A stretch of 13,859 nucleotides of DNA from an uncultured Clostridia bacterium (GTDB taxonomy: Bacteria; Bacillota_A; Clostridia; TANB77; CAG-508). A program made the position numbers and the translations under genes. Numbering within the stretch: position 1 is the stretch's first letter; each line of letters opens with the position of its first letter. This document shows, piece after piece, positions 6,522 through 13,859 of this stretch. The notes under the pieces are model-generated. The model did not search any database. It saw only the letters and a program-made list of their open reading frames with translations, and was not told where the DNA came from. The stretch covers positions 1 through 13,859 of the forward strand of contig CALXZR010000015.1 in NCBI GenBank assembly GCA_944393295.1, in the 5' to 3' direction.

Positions 6522-8024
6522 TTATTTTCTTTCTTTTTCTATTTCAAAGAAAAATTCTACACCATCTTGTTTATTTTTAGCTCCATAACTACTATTATAT
6601 TTGTTCATTATTGCCTTTACCAAAGATAAACCAATTCCATGTCCTCCCTTAGATCTATCTCTTGATTCATCTAGTTTATAAAATCTATTCCAAATTCTTG
6701 GTAAATTTTCTTCTGAAATATTTTTTCCTGTATTAAATATACTAATTCGATATTTTCTTTCATCTTTAGCTTGCTTTATAGTTATCTTTATTTTCTTTTT
6801 ATTTTTCACTTGTTCAACATTTTTTATTGCATTTGTAAAATAATTATTTACTACTTGTTCAATATAAAAATCATCTGCAAATACCATAACTGGCTCTTTT
6901 ACTTTAAATTCTACTTCTATATTATTTTCTTTTAATACCACATTAGAAGTTCTAATAACTTCATTTATTAATTCTACAATATCAAAATTTTTATTGTTGA
7001 ATTCTCTGTCTTCGTATTCTAACTTCATTAGTTCTAATAGCCTTTTTACCATAACATCCATTTTATTGGCTTCATCTAAGATAACATCAGCATAAAAATT
7101 TCTACTTTCTTCATCATCATTTACATTTTCAACTAGTCCTTCTGCATATCCTTGTATTAATGCTATTGGTGTTTTTAGTTCATGAGAAACGTCTGATATA
7201 AATTGTTTTCTCATTTCATCTATTTTTGATTTAGCTTCAATGTCTTTTTCAAGTTCCATATTGTTCTTTTTTAGTTTATTAATAGTATCTTCTAAAGTAT
7301 CCGAAAGTTTATTTATACTCTTCCCAAGTTCATTTATTTCATCATCATTATCATGTATTCTATATTTTCTACTAAAATCTAATTTAGTCATTCTATTAGC
7401 TATATCATTTAATTCTTCTATTGGCTTTGTAAATTTTTCAGTAGTAATCATAATTATAAGACCACTAACTGTTACTGATACAATAGCTATTACCCATAGA
7501 GACTGATTTGAAATATTAGCACTTTCCTTTATTGTATTTATTGGCATTCTAATATAAACTTTCTCTCCACTTTCTATTGTACCTTCTAATAATATAAAAT
7601 TAATTCCATTTGTTTTGTCTTGAACTCTTCTAATAGTAACACCATCTTTTGCATACATAATTTCAGTTCTATTAAAAATGCTATATCGTACCTGATATTT
7701 TATTTCTCTCAGTTCGCCAAAGTTTTCCACAAAGTTTCCATCAGTTGTGTATATTATTTCATTTGAAGAGTTTATTATTTCTATGTCAAAATTATTATTA
7801 ACAGAAATTTTCTCTAGTTCTCTTGTAAAGTTTTCTTTATCTTGTAAATTTATATTTTCCTTTATATATTCAAATAATTCAAGGGAGCTCTCTTTTTTAT
7901 TATAATAGTAAAAGGTTTCAAGTACAGCACTATTTACAACAATCAAAAATAATATTGTCATAAGCATTATTACACATACTGTTATAAATAATTTAGCATG
8001 AACAGATTTAAATATTTTCCTCAT
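6522..8024 (-). CDS. Two-component sensor histidine kinase
   Basis: This 500-residue membrane kinase autophosphorylates on a histidine and passes phosphate to the response regulator encoded just upstream. In order: membrane helix 1 (about 11-35), an extracytoplasmic sensor region of roughly 140 residues with no domain I can name, membrane helix 2 (about 176-195), HAMP linker (196-250), a short coiled coil, and the HisKA box with phosphoacceptor His281 in DVSHELKTP. The HATPase domain has its N box at VVNNYFTNAIKN (391-402), IFNTGKNI at 429-436 and GGHGIGLSLVKAI at 460-472. The Asn in place of the usual Asp in the G1 motif recurs in VanS/ResE-like kinases and does not imply inactivity. Start ATG, with AGAGG 5 nt upstream. 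It lies 27 bp downstream of its regulator in the same operon. The signal sensed is unknown. Confidence 0.93.
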   Translation of the reverse strand: MRKIFKSVHAKLFITVCVIMLMTILFLIVVNSAVLETFYYYNKKESSLELFEYIKENINLQDKENFTRELEKISVNNNFDIEIINSSNEIIYTTDGNFVENFGELREIKYQVRYSIFNRTEIMYAKDGVTIRRVQDKTNGINFILLEGTIESGEKVYIRMPINTIKESANISNQSLWVIAIVSVTVSGLIIMITTEKFTKPIEELNDIANRMTKLDFSRKYRIHDNDDEINELGKSINKLSDTLEDTINKLKKNNMELEKDIEAKSKIDEMRKQFISDVSHELKTPIALIQGYAEGLVENVNDDEESRNFYADVILDEANKMDVMVKRLLELMKLEYEDREFNNKNFDIVELINEVIRTSNVVLKENNIEVEFKVKEPVMVFADDFYIEQVVNNYFTNAIKNVEQVKNKKKIKITIKQAKDERKYRISIFNTGKNISEENLPRIWNRFYKLDESRDRSKGGHGIGLSLVKAIMNKYNSSYGAKNKQDGVEFFFEIEKERK

Positions 8025-8051
8025 TTCTTCCTCTTTTATTATTAAATATAA

Positions 8052-8732
8052 CTATTTTATTTCGAATTTATATCCAATACCTCTTATTGTTTGTATATGT
8101 TTACCTTTTTTTCCAAGTTTATGTCTAATCTTCTTTATATGACTATCTATTGTTCTTGAATCTCCATAATAATCATAATTCCAAACAGTATTTAATATTT
8201 TATCTCTAGATAGAGCAATATTTTCGTTATCTAATAAATATTTTAAAAGTTCATATTCTCTAAAACTTAATTCTACTGGTTTTCCATCTACAGTAACAGT
8301 TCTACCTTCATTATCAATTACTATACCATCATAGTCTTTAAGCTTTTTTTCCTCCTTAATTGTTCTTTTTAATATTGCTTCTACTCTAGCAACAAGAATT
8401 TTAGGGCTAAATGGTTTTGATATATATTCATCTACACCAAGCTCAAATCCAAATAATTCATCTTGTTCTTCAGCTCTTGCTGTTAACATTACTATTGGAA
8501 TAGTTTTATTTTCTTGTCGTATTTGTCTTAAAACAGACCAACCATCTAATTTAGGCATCATCACATCTAATAAAATTAAATTAATTTTATCTTTATTTTC
8601 ATTATATACCTTTAAAGCAACTTCTCCATCTTCTGCTTCTAGAATATTAAAGTTTTTCTGTTTTAAAAAATCTTTTATTAATTTTCTCATTCTTGATTCA
8701 TCATCTACAACTAATACTGTTAAATCACTCAT
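8052..8732 (-). CDS. OmpR/PhoB-family response regulator
   Basis: This 226-residue cytoplasmic transcription factor is the partner of the adjacent histidine kinase. The receiver domain (1-120) has the acidic pocket Asp10-Asp11, phosphoacceptor Asp56 in LLDVMMP, Thr84 and Lys106 in SKPFSP. The winged-helix DNA-binding domain (about 130-226) ends in the typical HIQTIRGIGYKF. The ATG at 8732 is chosen over an upstream in-frame TTG (8753) because GGAG lies 6 nt before it and MSDLTVLVVDDE is the normal receiver start; the longer form would add seven residues. An inverted repeat (8748-8763) sits just upstream. The gene follows pepF by 91 bp with no clear terminator, so some read-through is possible. 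Targets cannot be deduced, and I see nothing tying it to resistance or wall genes beyond general similarity. Confidence 0.93.
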   Translation of the reverse strand: MSDLTVLVVDDESRMRKLIKDFLKQKNFNILEAEDGEVALKVYNENKDKINLILLDVMMPKLDGWSVLRQIRQENKTIPIVMLTARAEEQDELFGFELGVDEYISKPFSPKILVARVEAILKRTIKEEKKLKDYDGIVIDNEGRTVTVDGKPVELSFREYELLKYLLDNENIALSRDKILNTVWNYDYYGDSRTIDSHIKKIRHKLGKKGKHIQTIRGIGYKFEIK

Positions 8733-8747
8733 ATTATGCTCCATTTC

Positions 8748-8763
8748 AAGCAAATTTTTGCTT
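8748..8763. promoter_or_regulatory. Inverted repeat upstream of the response regulator
   Basis: AAGCAAA (8748-8754) and TTTGCTT (8757-8763) form a perfect 7-bp inverted repeat with a 2-base centre, about 16 bp before the response regulator ATG. It is too tight to form an RNA hairpin, so it is more likely a dimer-binding operator than a terminator. Autoregulation is a guess from position alone. Confidence 0.3.
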
Positions 8764-8823
8764 ATATTTTTATTTTTTAAGAATTCTATAATAGATTTAT
8801 GTTTTTTATGTGAATTTTTTATA

Positions 8824-10608
8824 TTATTTTTCTAAATCTTTTGTTAAATTTTCTAATTCCTCCAAATTCTTCTTAAAATAATTAAAAGCATTTTCATAAG
8901 TTTCTTCTTTTTCTAAATCTACATCTACCATTTTAAGTAAATCTAAAGATCCTATACTTCCACCTTTACTTAGCATATCTATATATTTTTCTACATAGCC
9001 CTCTTTTTTATTTAAAATATTATTTGCTATTACAATTGCTGATGTAATTCCTGTGGCATATTTATAAACATAGAAGCAACTATAAAAATGTGGTATTCTA
9101 GCCCACTCATATTTTATATCTTCATCTGCTATTACAGCATCTCCAAAATATTTTTTTACAAGTTCATAATATATTGAGCTTAAATTTTCTGAAGTTAAAC
9201 TTTCTCCCTTTTCTACTTGAGAATGTACTTCCTTTTCAAATTCAGCAAACATTGCCTGTCTATATAAAGTTGCTCTTATTGTATCTAATTGCTCATTAAT
9301 TAAAGCAGCTTTTTTCATTTTATCTTTTTCATTTTGTATTAAATAGTTAGCTAATAAAATCTCATTAACAGTTGATGCTACTTCAGCTACCATTATAGTA
9401 TAATTTGCATTAATAATATTTTGTGATTTACTTGCATAATAGCTATGCATTGCATGACCTAATTCATGAGCTATTGTAGAAACATCCCTTGAAGAGTTAT
9501 GGTAGTTTAACAAAACAAAAGGATGTACTGTATGTATTCCCATACTATATGCTCCACTTCTTTTATTGTTCGTCTCATATACATCTAACCAATTGTTTTC
9601 AAAGGCTGTCTTTAGCATATTTATATAAGCCTCTCCCATTGGAGCTAAAGCCTTTAATACTATTTCTTTTCCTTCTTCATACGGAATATTTTTTTCTTCT
9701 GCATCTAATGTATTTACATATACATCATACATGTGAAATTCGTCACTTTTAAGTAAATCTTTTTTTAATTTAATATATCTTCTATTTAAATCTAAATTTT
9801 TGTTTACCTCTTTTAAAAGTGTTTCATATACCTTTACATTTGAATCATCATTACTAGTTGCTGAATCTAAAGAAGATTCGTAATTTCTTAATTTAGCAGA
9901 TATAGTACGCTGTTTTACTCTAGCTAAATATAATTCTGTAATTGTATTTTGATGTCTTTTATACAAAGAATACATTGATTCAAAAGCTTGTTTTCTAATA
10001 CTTCTATCTTTATCCATTAAATATTTTGAAAATGTACCATGTGTAACTTTAAGCTTTTCTCCTGTTTTGGTTTCTATATCTGGAAAATCAAGTTCTGTAT
10101 CAGTGAATATATCATAAGCATTCTCAGAAGCACTAAATACTTCTGAATACTTTGCTAATACTTCTTCTATTTCTTCTGATAAAATGTGTTTTTTCTCTTT
10201 TATTATATCTTCAATAGATTTTTTAAATTCTTTTTTTAATTCTTCATTTTCTTCTAAAAATTCTTGCAACTTATTATCATCAATCTTACTAAGCTCTGGA
10301 GAAATAAAACTAATCTTTTCTGAAAAATCTGTTACTATTTTTTCTATATGTTTATATAATTTTATACTTTGAACATTACTCATATCTTTATGATACATTA
10401 ACATTGCATAAGCATATAATTTTTCTTCTAATTCTAAAGCTTCTGCTAATTTTTTATAACATTCTAAAACCATACTTGAACTCTGTGATAATTTTCCCTT
10501 AAACTCTAGAATCTCATTTGTTTTTACTTGTAACTTTTTTACATCTTCTTCAAAAGACTCCTCATTATTATAAATTTCTTTTAAATTCCATTCTAATTTA
10601 CTATCCAT
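8824..10608 (-). CDS. pepF: Oligoendopeptidase F (M3 zinc metallopeptidase)
   Basis: This 594-residue cytoplasmic zinc peptidase of family M3 cleaves short peptides and takes part in peptide recycling. The zinc site is His381 and His385 in HELGHAMHSYYAS, with Glu382 catalytic and Glu409 in MVAEVASTVNE the third ligand. The substrate-side Tyr/His-rich segment HFYSCFYVYKYATG near the C-terminus is typical of PepF. The N-terminal helical region (about 1-180) and full length match the family. Start ATG, preceded by AGGAGG (10618-10613) at a short 4-nt spacing. A strong promoter is at 10645-10673, divergent from the DUF4364 gene. The two-component genes follow downstream on the same strand without an obvious terminator. 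No missing catalytic residue or frame break is seen. Confidence 0.96.
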   Translation of the reverse strand: MDSKLEWNLKEIYNNEESFEEDVKKLQVKTNEILEFKGKLSQSSSMVLECYKKLAEALELEEKLYAYAMLMYHKDMSNVQSIKLYKHIEKIVTDFSEKISFISPELSKIDDNKLQEFLEENEELKKEFKKSIEDIIKEKKHILSEEIEEVLAKYSEVFSASENAYDIFTDTELDFPDIETKTGEKLKVTHGTFSKYLMDKDRSIRKQAFESMYSLYKRHQNTITELYLARVKQRTISAKLRNYESSLDSATSNDDSNVKVYETLLKEVNKNLDLNRRYIKLKKDLLKSDEFHMYDVYVNTLDAEEKNIPYEEGKEIVLKALAPMGEAYINMLKTAFENNWLDVYETNNKRSGAYSMGIHTVHPFVLLNYHNSSRDVSTIAHELGHAMHSYYASKSQNIINANYTIMVAEVASTVNEILLANYLIQNEKDKMKKAALINEQLDTIRATLYRQAMFAEFEKEVHSQVEKGESLTSENLSSIYYELVKKYFGDAVIADEDIKYEWARIPHFYSCFYVYKYATGITSAIVIANNILNKKEGYVEKYIDMLSKGGSIGSLDLLKMVDVDLEKEETYENAFNYFKKNLEELENLTKDLEK

Positions 10609-10644
10609 ATGTCCTCCTACTGTATAATATATTTTCTTGAAGCA

Positions 10645-10673
10645 ATTATATCAATGTAATAACTATTTTTCAA
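10645..10673 (-). promoter_or_regulatory. pepF promoter
   Basis: On the minus strand -35 TTGAAA (10673-10668) and a perfect -10 TATAAT (10650-10645) are separated by 17 nt, and the -10 is preceded by TGA (extended -10). This is one of the best sigma-A matches in the window. Confidence 0.8.
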
Positions 10674-10684
10674 CTCTCTTAACT

Positions 10685-10714
10685 CTGTTTTTTGGGTACA
10701 CCTGCCAAAAACAG
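10685..10714. promoter_or_regulatory. Inverted repeat between the divergent pepF and DUF4364 promoters
   Basis: CTGTTTTTTGG (10685-10695) pairs with CCAAAAACAG (10705-10714), leaving one bulged T and a 9-nt centre. It ends 1 bp before the DUF4364 -35 and lies 11 bp beyond the pepF -35, so a protein bound here could affect both. It could also form a hairpin, but it lies outside both predicted transcripts. Confidence 0.4.
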
Positions 10715-10715
10715 C

Positions 10716-10743
10716 TTGAAAATTTCTAAAACCGTGATATAAT
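10716..10743 (+). promoter_or_regulatory. Promoter of the DUF4364 gene
   Basis: -35 TTGAAA (10716-10721) and a perfect -10 TATAAT (10738-10743) are 16 nt apart, and the -10 carries the TGn extension. The leader to the start codon is about 34 nt and contains AGGAGG (10771-10776). Confidence 0.8.
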
Positions 10744-10783
10744 GTTTAAAAATTAATTTCAATATTTTTAAGGAGGATTTACT

Positions 10784-11347
10784 TTGAAATTAAATTCAGA
10801 TGATCATGCTCTTGCAGAAAGCAAAGTTCTAATTTTATATATATTAAGTAAAGTAGGAAAATCTATTTCGCACAATGAATTGCTTGAATTAGTTGTATCA
10901 ATTTTAGACATGAATTATTTTTACTTTGAACAATTTTTACTAGATTTATTAGAAGACAATTATTTAAATAAATATATAAAAGAAAATGACGAAATATATG
11001 AATTAACAGATGAAGGTAAACAAGCCTTAGAACTTACTTTAGATATTCTTCCTGGAATATTAAAATTAAAAGTTGATAGTAAGTTTAAAGAAAACTTTGA
11101 TTCTATAAAAGATAAATATTCTATATCAGCAGAATATAGTCCAATTACAGAAACAGATTTTTCTGTAACTTGCAAAATTATAGAAAATAACAACACTATT
11201 TTTCATCTTGAACTAAATGCTGGTTCCCGTGAACAAGCAAAAAAAATTGTAAATAATTGGAATACAAATGCTTCTTCTATTTATCCTGAAATTTTTAATT
11301 TACTTGTATCACCAGAAGAAGATATTTCAAAAAATAAAAGTACATAA
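10784..11347 (+). CDS. DUF4364 family protein, likely winged-helix regulator
   Basis: This 187-residue protein resembles the DUF4364 family found in Clostridia. Residues about 10-80 look like a winged helix: ESKVLILYILSKVG, then NELLELVV and the wing-like YELTDEGKQALEL, as in PadR/MarR-type regulators. The C-terminal half (about 90-180) is a mixed alpha/beta domain with no catalytic motif I recognise. The start is a TTG (10784-10786) with AGGAGG (10771-10776) 7 nt upstream, and no ATG lies nearby, so the non-ATG start is well supported. It is transcribed alone from a strong promoter divergent from pepF and ends inside a bidirectional terminator. A DNA-binding role is inferred from the fold. 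The repeat at 10685-10714 is an obvious place to look for autoregulation, but nothing in the sequence proves it. Confidence 0.8.
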   Translation: MKLNSDDHALAESKVLILYILSKVGKSISHNELLELVVSILDMNYFYFEQFLLDLLEDNYLNKYIKENDEIYELTDEGKQALELTLDILPGILKLKVDSKFKENFDSIKDKYSISAEYSPITETDFSVTCKIIENNNTIFHLELNAGSREQAKKIVNNWNTNASSIYPEIFNLLVSPEEDISKNKST

Positions 11348-11365
11348 TTCATGTACTTTTATTTT
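11331..11365. terminator. Bidirectional terminator between DUF4364 and HD genes
   Basis: A perfect 15-bp inverted repeat, AAAATAAAAGTACAT (11331-11345) and ATGTACTTTTATTTT (11351-11365), has a 5-nt loop. The last codons of both convergent genes lie within it. T-rich sequence follows in each direction, so it can serve both genes. Confidence 0.85.
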
Positions 11366-12498
11366 TCTTCAAAAGATTTTTTTAGTTCTTTTGATTTTTC
11401 TGTATATTTGGGAATATATGCTTTATTTCCAGTTTTAAATAATCTTGCTCTATTGTTCTTTGGTAATACATCTATATTATGAAATTTATTAAAATCTTCA
11501 AATTTAGATTTTATTAAATTTATTTTTTCTTCCTCTACTCCTTCTAATCTCATTAGTGGAGGAATAATTGCTACTCCATAATTATCAATTTCTGATAAAT
11601 CAATTGATAATTCTGGATGTTTATCTAAGGTATAAATATTTCCATCTCTATCCTTTACATAAATTGGTTCTTCTGGGTTATATTTTTTTATATTTGCTTT
11701 CCAAAAAAATATTCCTTTTACTTCTCGCATGTCCACTTCACTTTCGTTAATAATATCTTCTATTAGAGAATTTATTTCCTCTTTAGAGTTCGAATTCAAG
11801 CTAATATCTTCATTTTTATTAGTTCCATATAATGCATTATGTAATTTATTTTCTTTTTTAGATATATCCTTTAGGTTTTTAAAAAAAGTTTTCTCATCTT
11901 CTGTAAAATCTGCTTCTTTTCTATTTTTTGGATCTATCATTTCAATTGCTAAACTATATAAACCTTCAGCAGAAGGCATACAAGCTAAAGCTAACTCTCT
12001 TACATTTTCATTTTTTTCATTCATAGCAATTAAATATAGTTCATTAAAAAATTTTATATCATTCCATGATAAAAATTTTGATAAATCTATATTCTTTGCT
12101 CCACTTCTAATACATTCATTTAAATATTCTTTTAATTCACTTCCAATATTTGTATCGGATTTTACAAAAGCTCTACAAAATTGTTCTTCTAATATATCTA
12201 GTCCTTTTCTAGTATTAGAAGTATAAAATTTTTTATAGTTGCTTGCTCTTAAATTTAAAAAGGATTCTATATCATGTAAAGCTTCATACTCATAAACAAC
12301 AACTTCTTGTTTTTTTCCATTAATTACAAGTGTTTGAATAGAGCTATTTTTTATTAATCTATTTACTAAATTTCTTTGCTCTATCTGCCCTAAGTAAAAC
12401 ATATCTCTTGCTACAAAGTCTAATCTATCAAAATCTATATTTCCCTCTCTTAAAGTTATTAATGAATAATCTTTTCCGAGATACTTTGTCCATTGCAT
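11359..12498 (-). CDS. HD-domain phosphohydrolase, C-terminal part (second frame of a split gene)
   Basis: This reading frame (379 codons) carries the rest of a SAMHD1-like HD hydrolase whose N-terminal part is encoded at 12428-13030. From about residue 10 it reads on from that protein: NIDFDRLDFVARDMFYLG corresponds to the IDVDKWDYFARD segment of SAMHD1, including the fourth metal ligand (Asp24 here). FLNLRASNYKKFY and what follows resemble the helical region after the catalytic core. The C-terminal 200 residues have no assignable domain. The frame opens at an ATG placed directly after an in-frame TAA, with no convincing ribosome binding site, so separate translation is doubtful. Alone it lacks the H...HD residues and should be inactive. 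It ends in a bidirectional terminator. The substrate, perhaps a dNTP, is inference. Confidence 0.7.
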   Translation of the reverse strand: MQWTKYLGKDYSLITLREGNIDFDRLDFVARDMFYLGQIEQRNLVNRLIKNSSIQTLVINGKKQEVVVYEYEALHDIESFLNLRASNYKKFYTSNTRKGLDILEEQFCRAFVKSDTNIGSELKEYLNECIRSGAKNIDLSKFLSWNDIKFFNELYLIAMNEKNENVRELALACMPSAEGLYSLAIEMIDPKNRKEADFTEDEKTFFKNLKDISKKENKLHNALYGTNKNEDISLNSNSKEEINSLIEDIINESEVDMREVKGIFFWKANIKKYNPEEPIYVKDRDGNIYTLDKHPELSIDLSEIDNYGVAIIPPLMRLEGVEEEKINLIKSKFEDFNKFHNIDVLPKNNRARLFKTGNKAYIPKYTEKSKELKKSFEEK

Positions 12499-13030
12499 TT
12501 AATAAACCTGGATGTATATTGTTTAAAGCCCTTATTGTTGGTTCATATTCTTTTTTAAATCTAGCTCCTATTATCTCATGTGTTCCTTTTTCCTTTCCTA
12601 TTAGTTTTTCCAATCCATGTGATAATATATTGTGTCCATCATCATGTCTTAAACTTTCTATAATATCTGCTAAGACTTCTAATTTTCTACCTTCAGCTTC
12701 AATTCTACTTTTCCATCTAATATTCTTAAATTGTAGCATATAAAAAATTACTGCATTATTATAAGTACCTAAGCAATGTGAAAATCTTGTATGATATATA
12801 TTAGGATTTTCTATAATCCCAGTCCCTAATTGTGTTACTTTTTTTAATCTTTGCATTGGTGGTGTTTGAATAAAATCTCTAATTTCAGTTGGAAAATATA
12901 CATAAGGATTATTCTGAGTACTACATAAAGATAAGTCTAATTCTTTATCCATTATTACTTTTTTTTCTAAAAGCCACTCAAAAAATTCTTTATAATCTTG
13001 TTCTGATAAATCTTCTATTTTTTGTTTCAT
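12428..13030 (-). CDS. HD-domain phosphohydrolase, N-terminal part (first frame of a split gene)
   Basis: This frame (200 codons) holds the first half of a SAMHD1-like HD hydrolase, a family of metal-dependent dNTP or nucleotide phosphohydrolases. IQTPPMQRLKKVTQLG (about 54-69), the first metal ligand His85 in HTRFSHCLGT, and His129-Asp130 in LRHDDGHNILSH match the core. After about residue 184 the sequence turns into a tail unrelated to the family and stops at 12428. The expected continuation, with the fourth ligand Asp, lies in the +1 frame from about 12470 downward. So the gene is either broken by one base or read through a frameshift; joined, it would encode about 555 residues. Start ATG, weak ribosome binding site, 13 bp after the RNA methyltransferase gene, so it is co-transcribed with it. 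Confidence 0.75.
   Translation of the reverse strand: MKQKIEDLSEQDYKEFFEWLLEKKVIMDKELDLSLCSTQNNPYVYFPTEIRDFIQTPPMQRLKKVTQLGTGIIENPNIYHTRFSHCLGTYNNAVIFYMLQFKNIRWKSRIEAEGRKLEVLADIIESLRHDDGHNILSHGLEKLIGKEKGTHEIIGARFKKEYEPTIRALNNIHPGLLNAMDKVSRKRLFINNFKRGKYRF
12471..12481 (-). other. Frame-change site in the HD phosphohydrolase gene
   Basis: On the minus strand the sequence TCT CGG AAA AGA in the first frame becomes GGA AAA GAT TAT in the second. Removing one A from the AAAA tract (12475-12472) gives VSRKDYSLITL; removing the C at 12478 gives VSGKDYSLITL. Both restore one continuous HD protein. CGG is a rare codon here: I found no other in-frame CGG in the window's genes. Confidence 0.7.
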
Positions 13031-13043
13031 AAATTCTCTTTTC

Positions 13044-13829
13044 TTATATATTATTTTTTCTTACTGCTTCATATAAAATTATCCCTGTTGCAACAGCAGC
13101 ATTTAGGCTTTCTGTTTTTCCGGTCATTGGAATTTTTATTTTTTCATCTGCTAATTCTAAAATTTCTTTAGATACTCCATTTGCTTCATTTCCAATTACA
13201 ATTGCTGATTTTTTATAGTCTGCATCATATATGCTTTTGTTGGTAGCTAAATCTGTTGCATATACTTTTATTTTTCTTTTTTTCATTTCCTTTATAATCT
13301 TTTTTAGATCTTCACATTCTATTACATTTACTCTAAAAATAGCACCCATAGTAGAACGTACTACTTTTGGATTATAGCAATCAGCAGTACCTTTTGAAAC
13401 AATAATTTGTTTTAAATTTATGCTATCTGCTGTCCTTAAAATAGTTCCCATATTTCCTGGATCTTGAATATCATCTAAAATTAAAAATAAATTTGAATTG
13501 TAGTCTATATCATCAGATTTATTTTTTTTATCTATTACAGCTAAAATTCCTTGTGGATTCATTACATCAGTTATTCCTGAAAATATCTTCTCTGTTACAT
13601 ATACACAATTATATTTAGCTATCTCGTATAAAAACTCACTAGAAAAAGAGCCTTGTGTTTTACAGTCATCACAAATTATAATGTGTTTTATCTCAGATCC
13701 TTCATCTATTGCTTCTTGTATCATTTTAATACCTTCAACAATAAATTCACTATATTCTTCTCTATATTTTTTTTCTTTTAATTTTTTTAGATGCTTAATA
13801 AATTCATTATCTTTACTTGTAATTAACAT
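13044..13829 (-). CDS. TrmH/SpoU-family RNA 2'-O-methyltransferase
   Basis: This 261-residue cytoplasmic enzyme belongs to the SPOUT superfamily that transfers a methyl group from S-adenosylmethionine to a ribose 2'-OH in rRNA or tRNA. The N-terminal substrate-binding domain (about 1-100) includes YSEFIVEGIKMIQEA. The three SpoU motifs follow: DPGNMGTILRTAD (123-135, with Asn126 and Arg132), IGNEANGVS (212-220, with Glu215), and IPMTGKTESLNAAVA (233-247, with Asn243), which form the knotted SAM site. Length and layout fit the YsgA/RlmB-like group, but the exact target nucleotide cannot be read from sequence. Start ATG, with AGAGG upstream. It is the first gene in the window of a minus-strand unit continuing into the split HD gene 13 bp later. 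Any promoter lies at or beyond the right edge. Confidence 0.93.
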   Translation of the reverse strand: MLITSKDNEFIKHLKKLKEKKYREEYSEFIVEGIKMIQEAIDEGSEIKHIIICDDCKTQGSFSSEFLYEIAKYNCVYVTEKIFSGITDVMNPQGILAVIDKKNKSDDIDYNSNLFLILDDIQDPGNMGTILRTADSINLKQIIVSKGTADCYNPKVVRSTMGAIFRVNVIECEDLKKIIKEMKKRKIKVYATDLATNKSIYDADYKKSAIVIGNEANGVSKEILELADEKIKIPMTGKTESLNAAVATGIILYEAVRKNNI

Positions 13830-13859
13830 TTTTTACCTCTTCTAAAAATTTAATTTGAT

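Noticed and set aside
6730..6760. Asn instead of Asp in the G1 motif of the histidine kinase (IFNTGKNI)
   Set aside because: This replacement recurs in VanS/ResE-like kinases, and the other ATP-binding motifs are intact, so it is not a sign of an inactive kinase.
8733..8753. Seven-residue longer start of the response regulator at a TTG (8753)
   Set aside because: The ATG at 8732 has GGAG at 6 nt and gives the usual receiver-domain start; the TTG has no ribosome binding site.

Overview
The window looks like chromosomal DNA of a strictly fermentative, low-GC Gram-positive bacterium of the class Clostridia. The DNA is strongly AT-rich, codon use favours A/T-ending codons, and near-perfect AAGGAGG-type ribosome binding sites precede most genes. 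The gene content agrees: a glycyl-radical pyruvate formate-lyase system, a DUF4364 regulator, oligoendopeptidase F, and a sortase paired with a thioester-domain surface protein. The species cannot be named from the sequence. No rRNA, tRNA, insertion sequence, phage gene or CRISPR array was seen.

Layout, left to right. Positions 1-167 hold a hairpin containing a Shine-Dalgarno sequence, apparently the leader of a minus-strand gene that begins off the left edge, plus the pflA terminator. Positions 168-3226 are a minus-strand pflB-pflA operon (pyruvate formate-lyase and its radical-SAM activase) with a recognisable promoter. Divergent to it is maf (3461-4042, +), ending in a strong hairpin. Convergent to maf is a two-gene minus-strand unit: a membrane-bound class D-like sortase (5651-6307), then its probable substrate (4233-5630), a secreted thioester-domain plus SpaA/Cna_B protein. 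Next come a histidine kinase (6522-8024) and its OmpR-type response regulator (8052-8732), downstream of pepF (8824-10608), all on the minus strand. The pepF promoter faces the promoter of a plus-strand DUF4364 gene (10784-11347). A perfect bidirectional terminator separates that gene from the last minus-strand unit: a TrmH/SpoU-family RNA methyltransferase (13044-13829), then an HD-domain (SAMHD1-like) phosphohydrolase broken into two frames (12428-13030 and 11359-12498).

Functionally, pflB/pflA make acetyl-CoA and formate from pyruvate anaerobically. The sortase unit builds a covalently reactive cell-surface protein. The two-component pair senses an unknown extracytoplasmic signal. Maf, PepF and the RNA methyltransferase are housekeeping functions.

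Two observations stand out. First, the thioester/Cna_B protein ends exactly at LPKTGF, with no hydrophobic helix or charged tail, although it sits beside a sortase gene. Second, the HD phosphohydrolase is split by a +1 frame change that puts the H...HD residues in one frame and the last metal-binding Asp in the other; this is either a fresh mutation or sequence error, or a frameshifting site at the only CGG codon I found in these genes. I did not find evidence for a wholly new multi-gene system.
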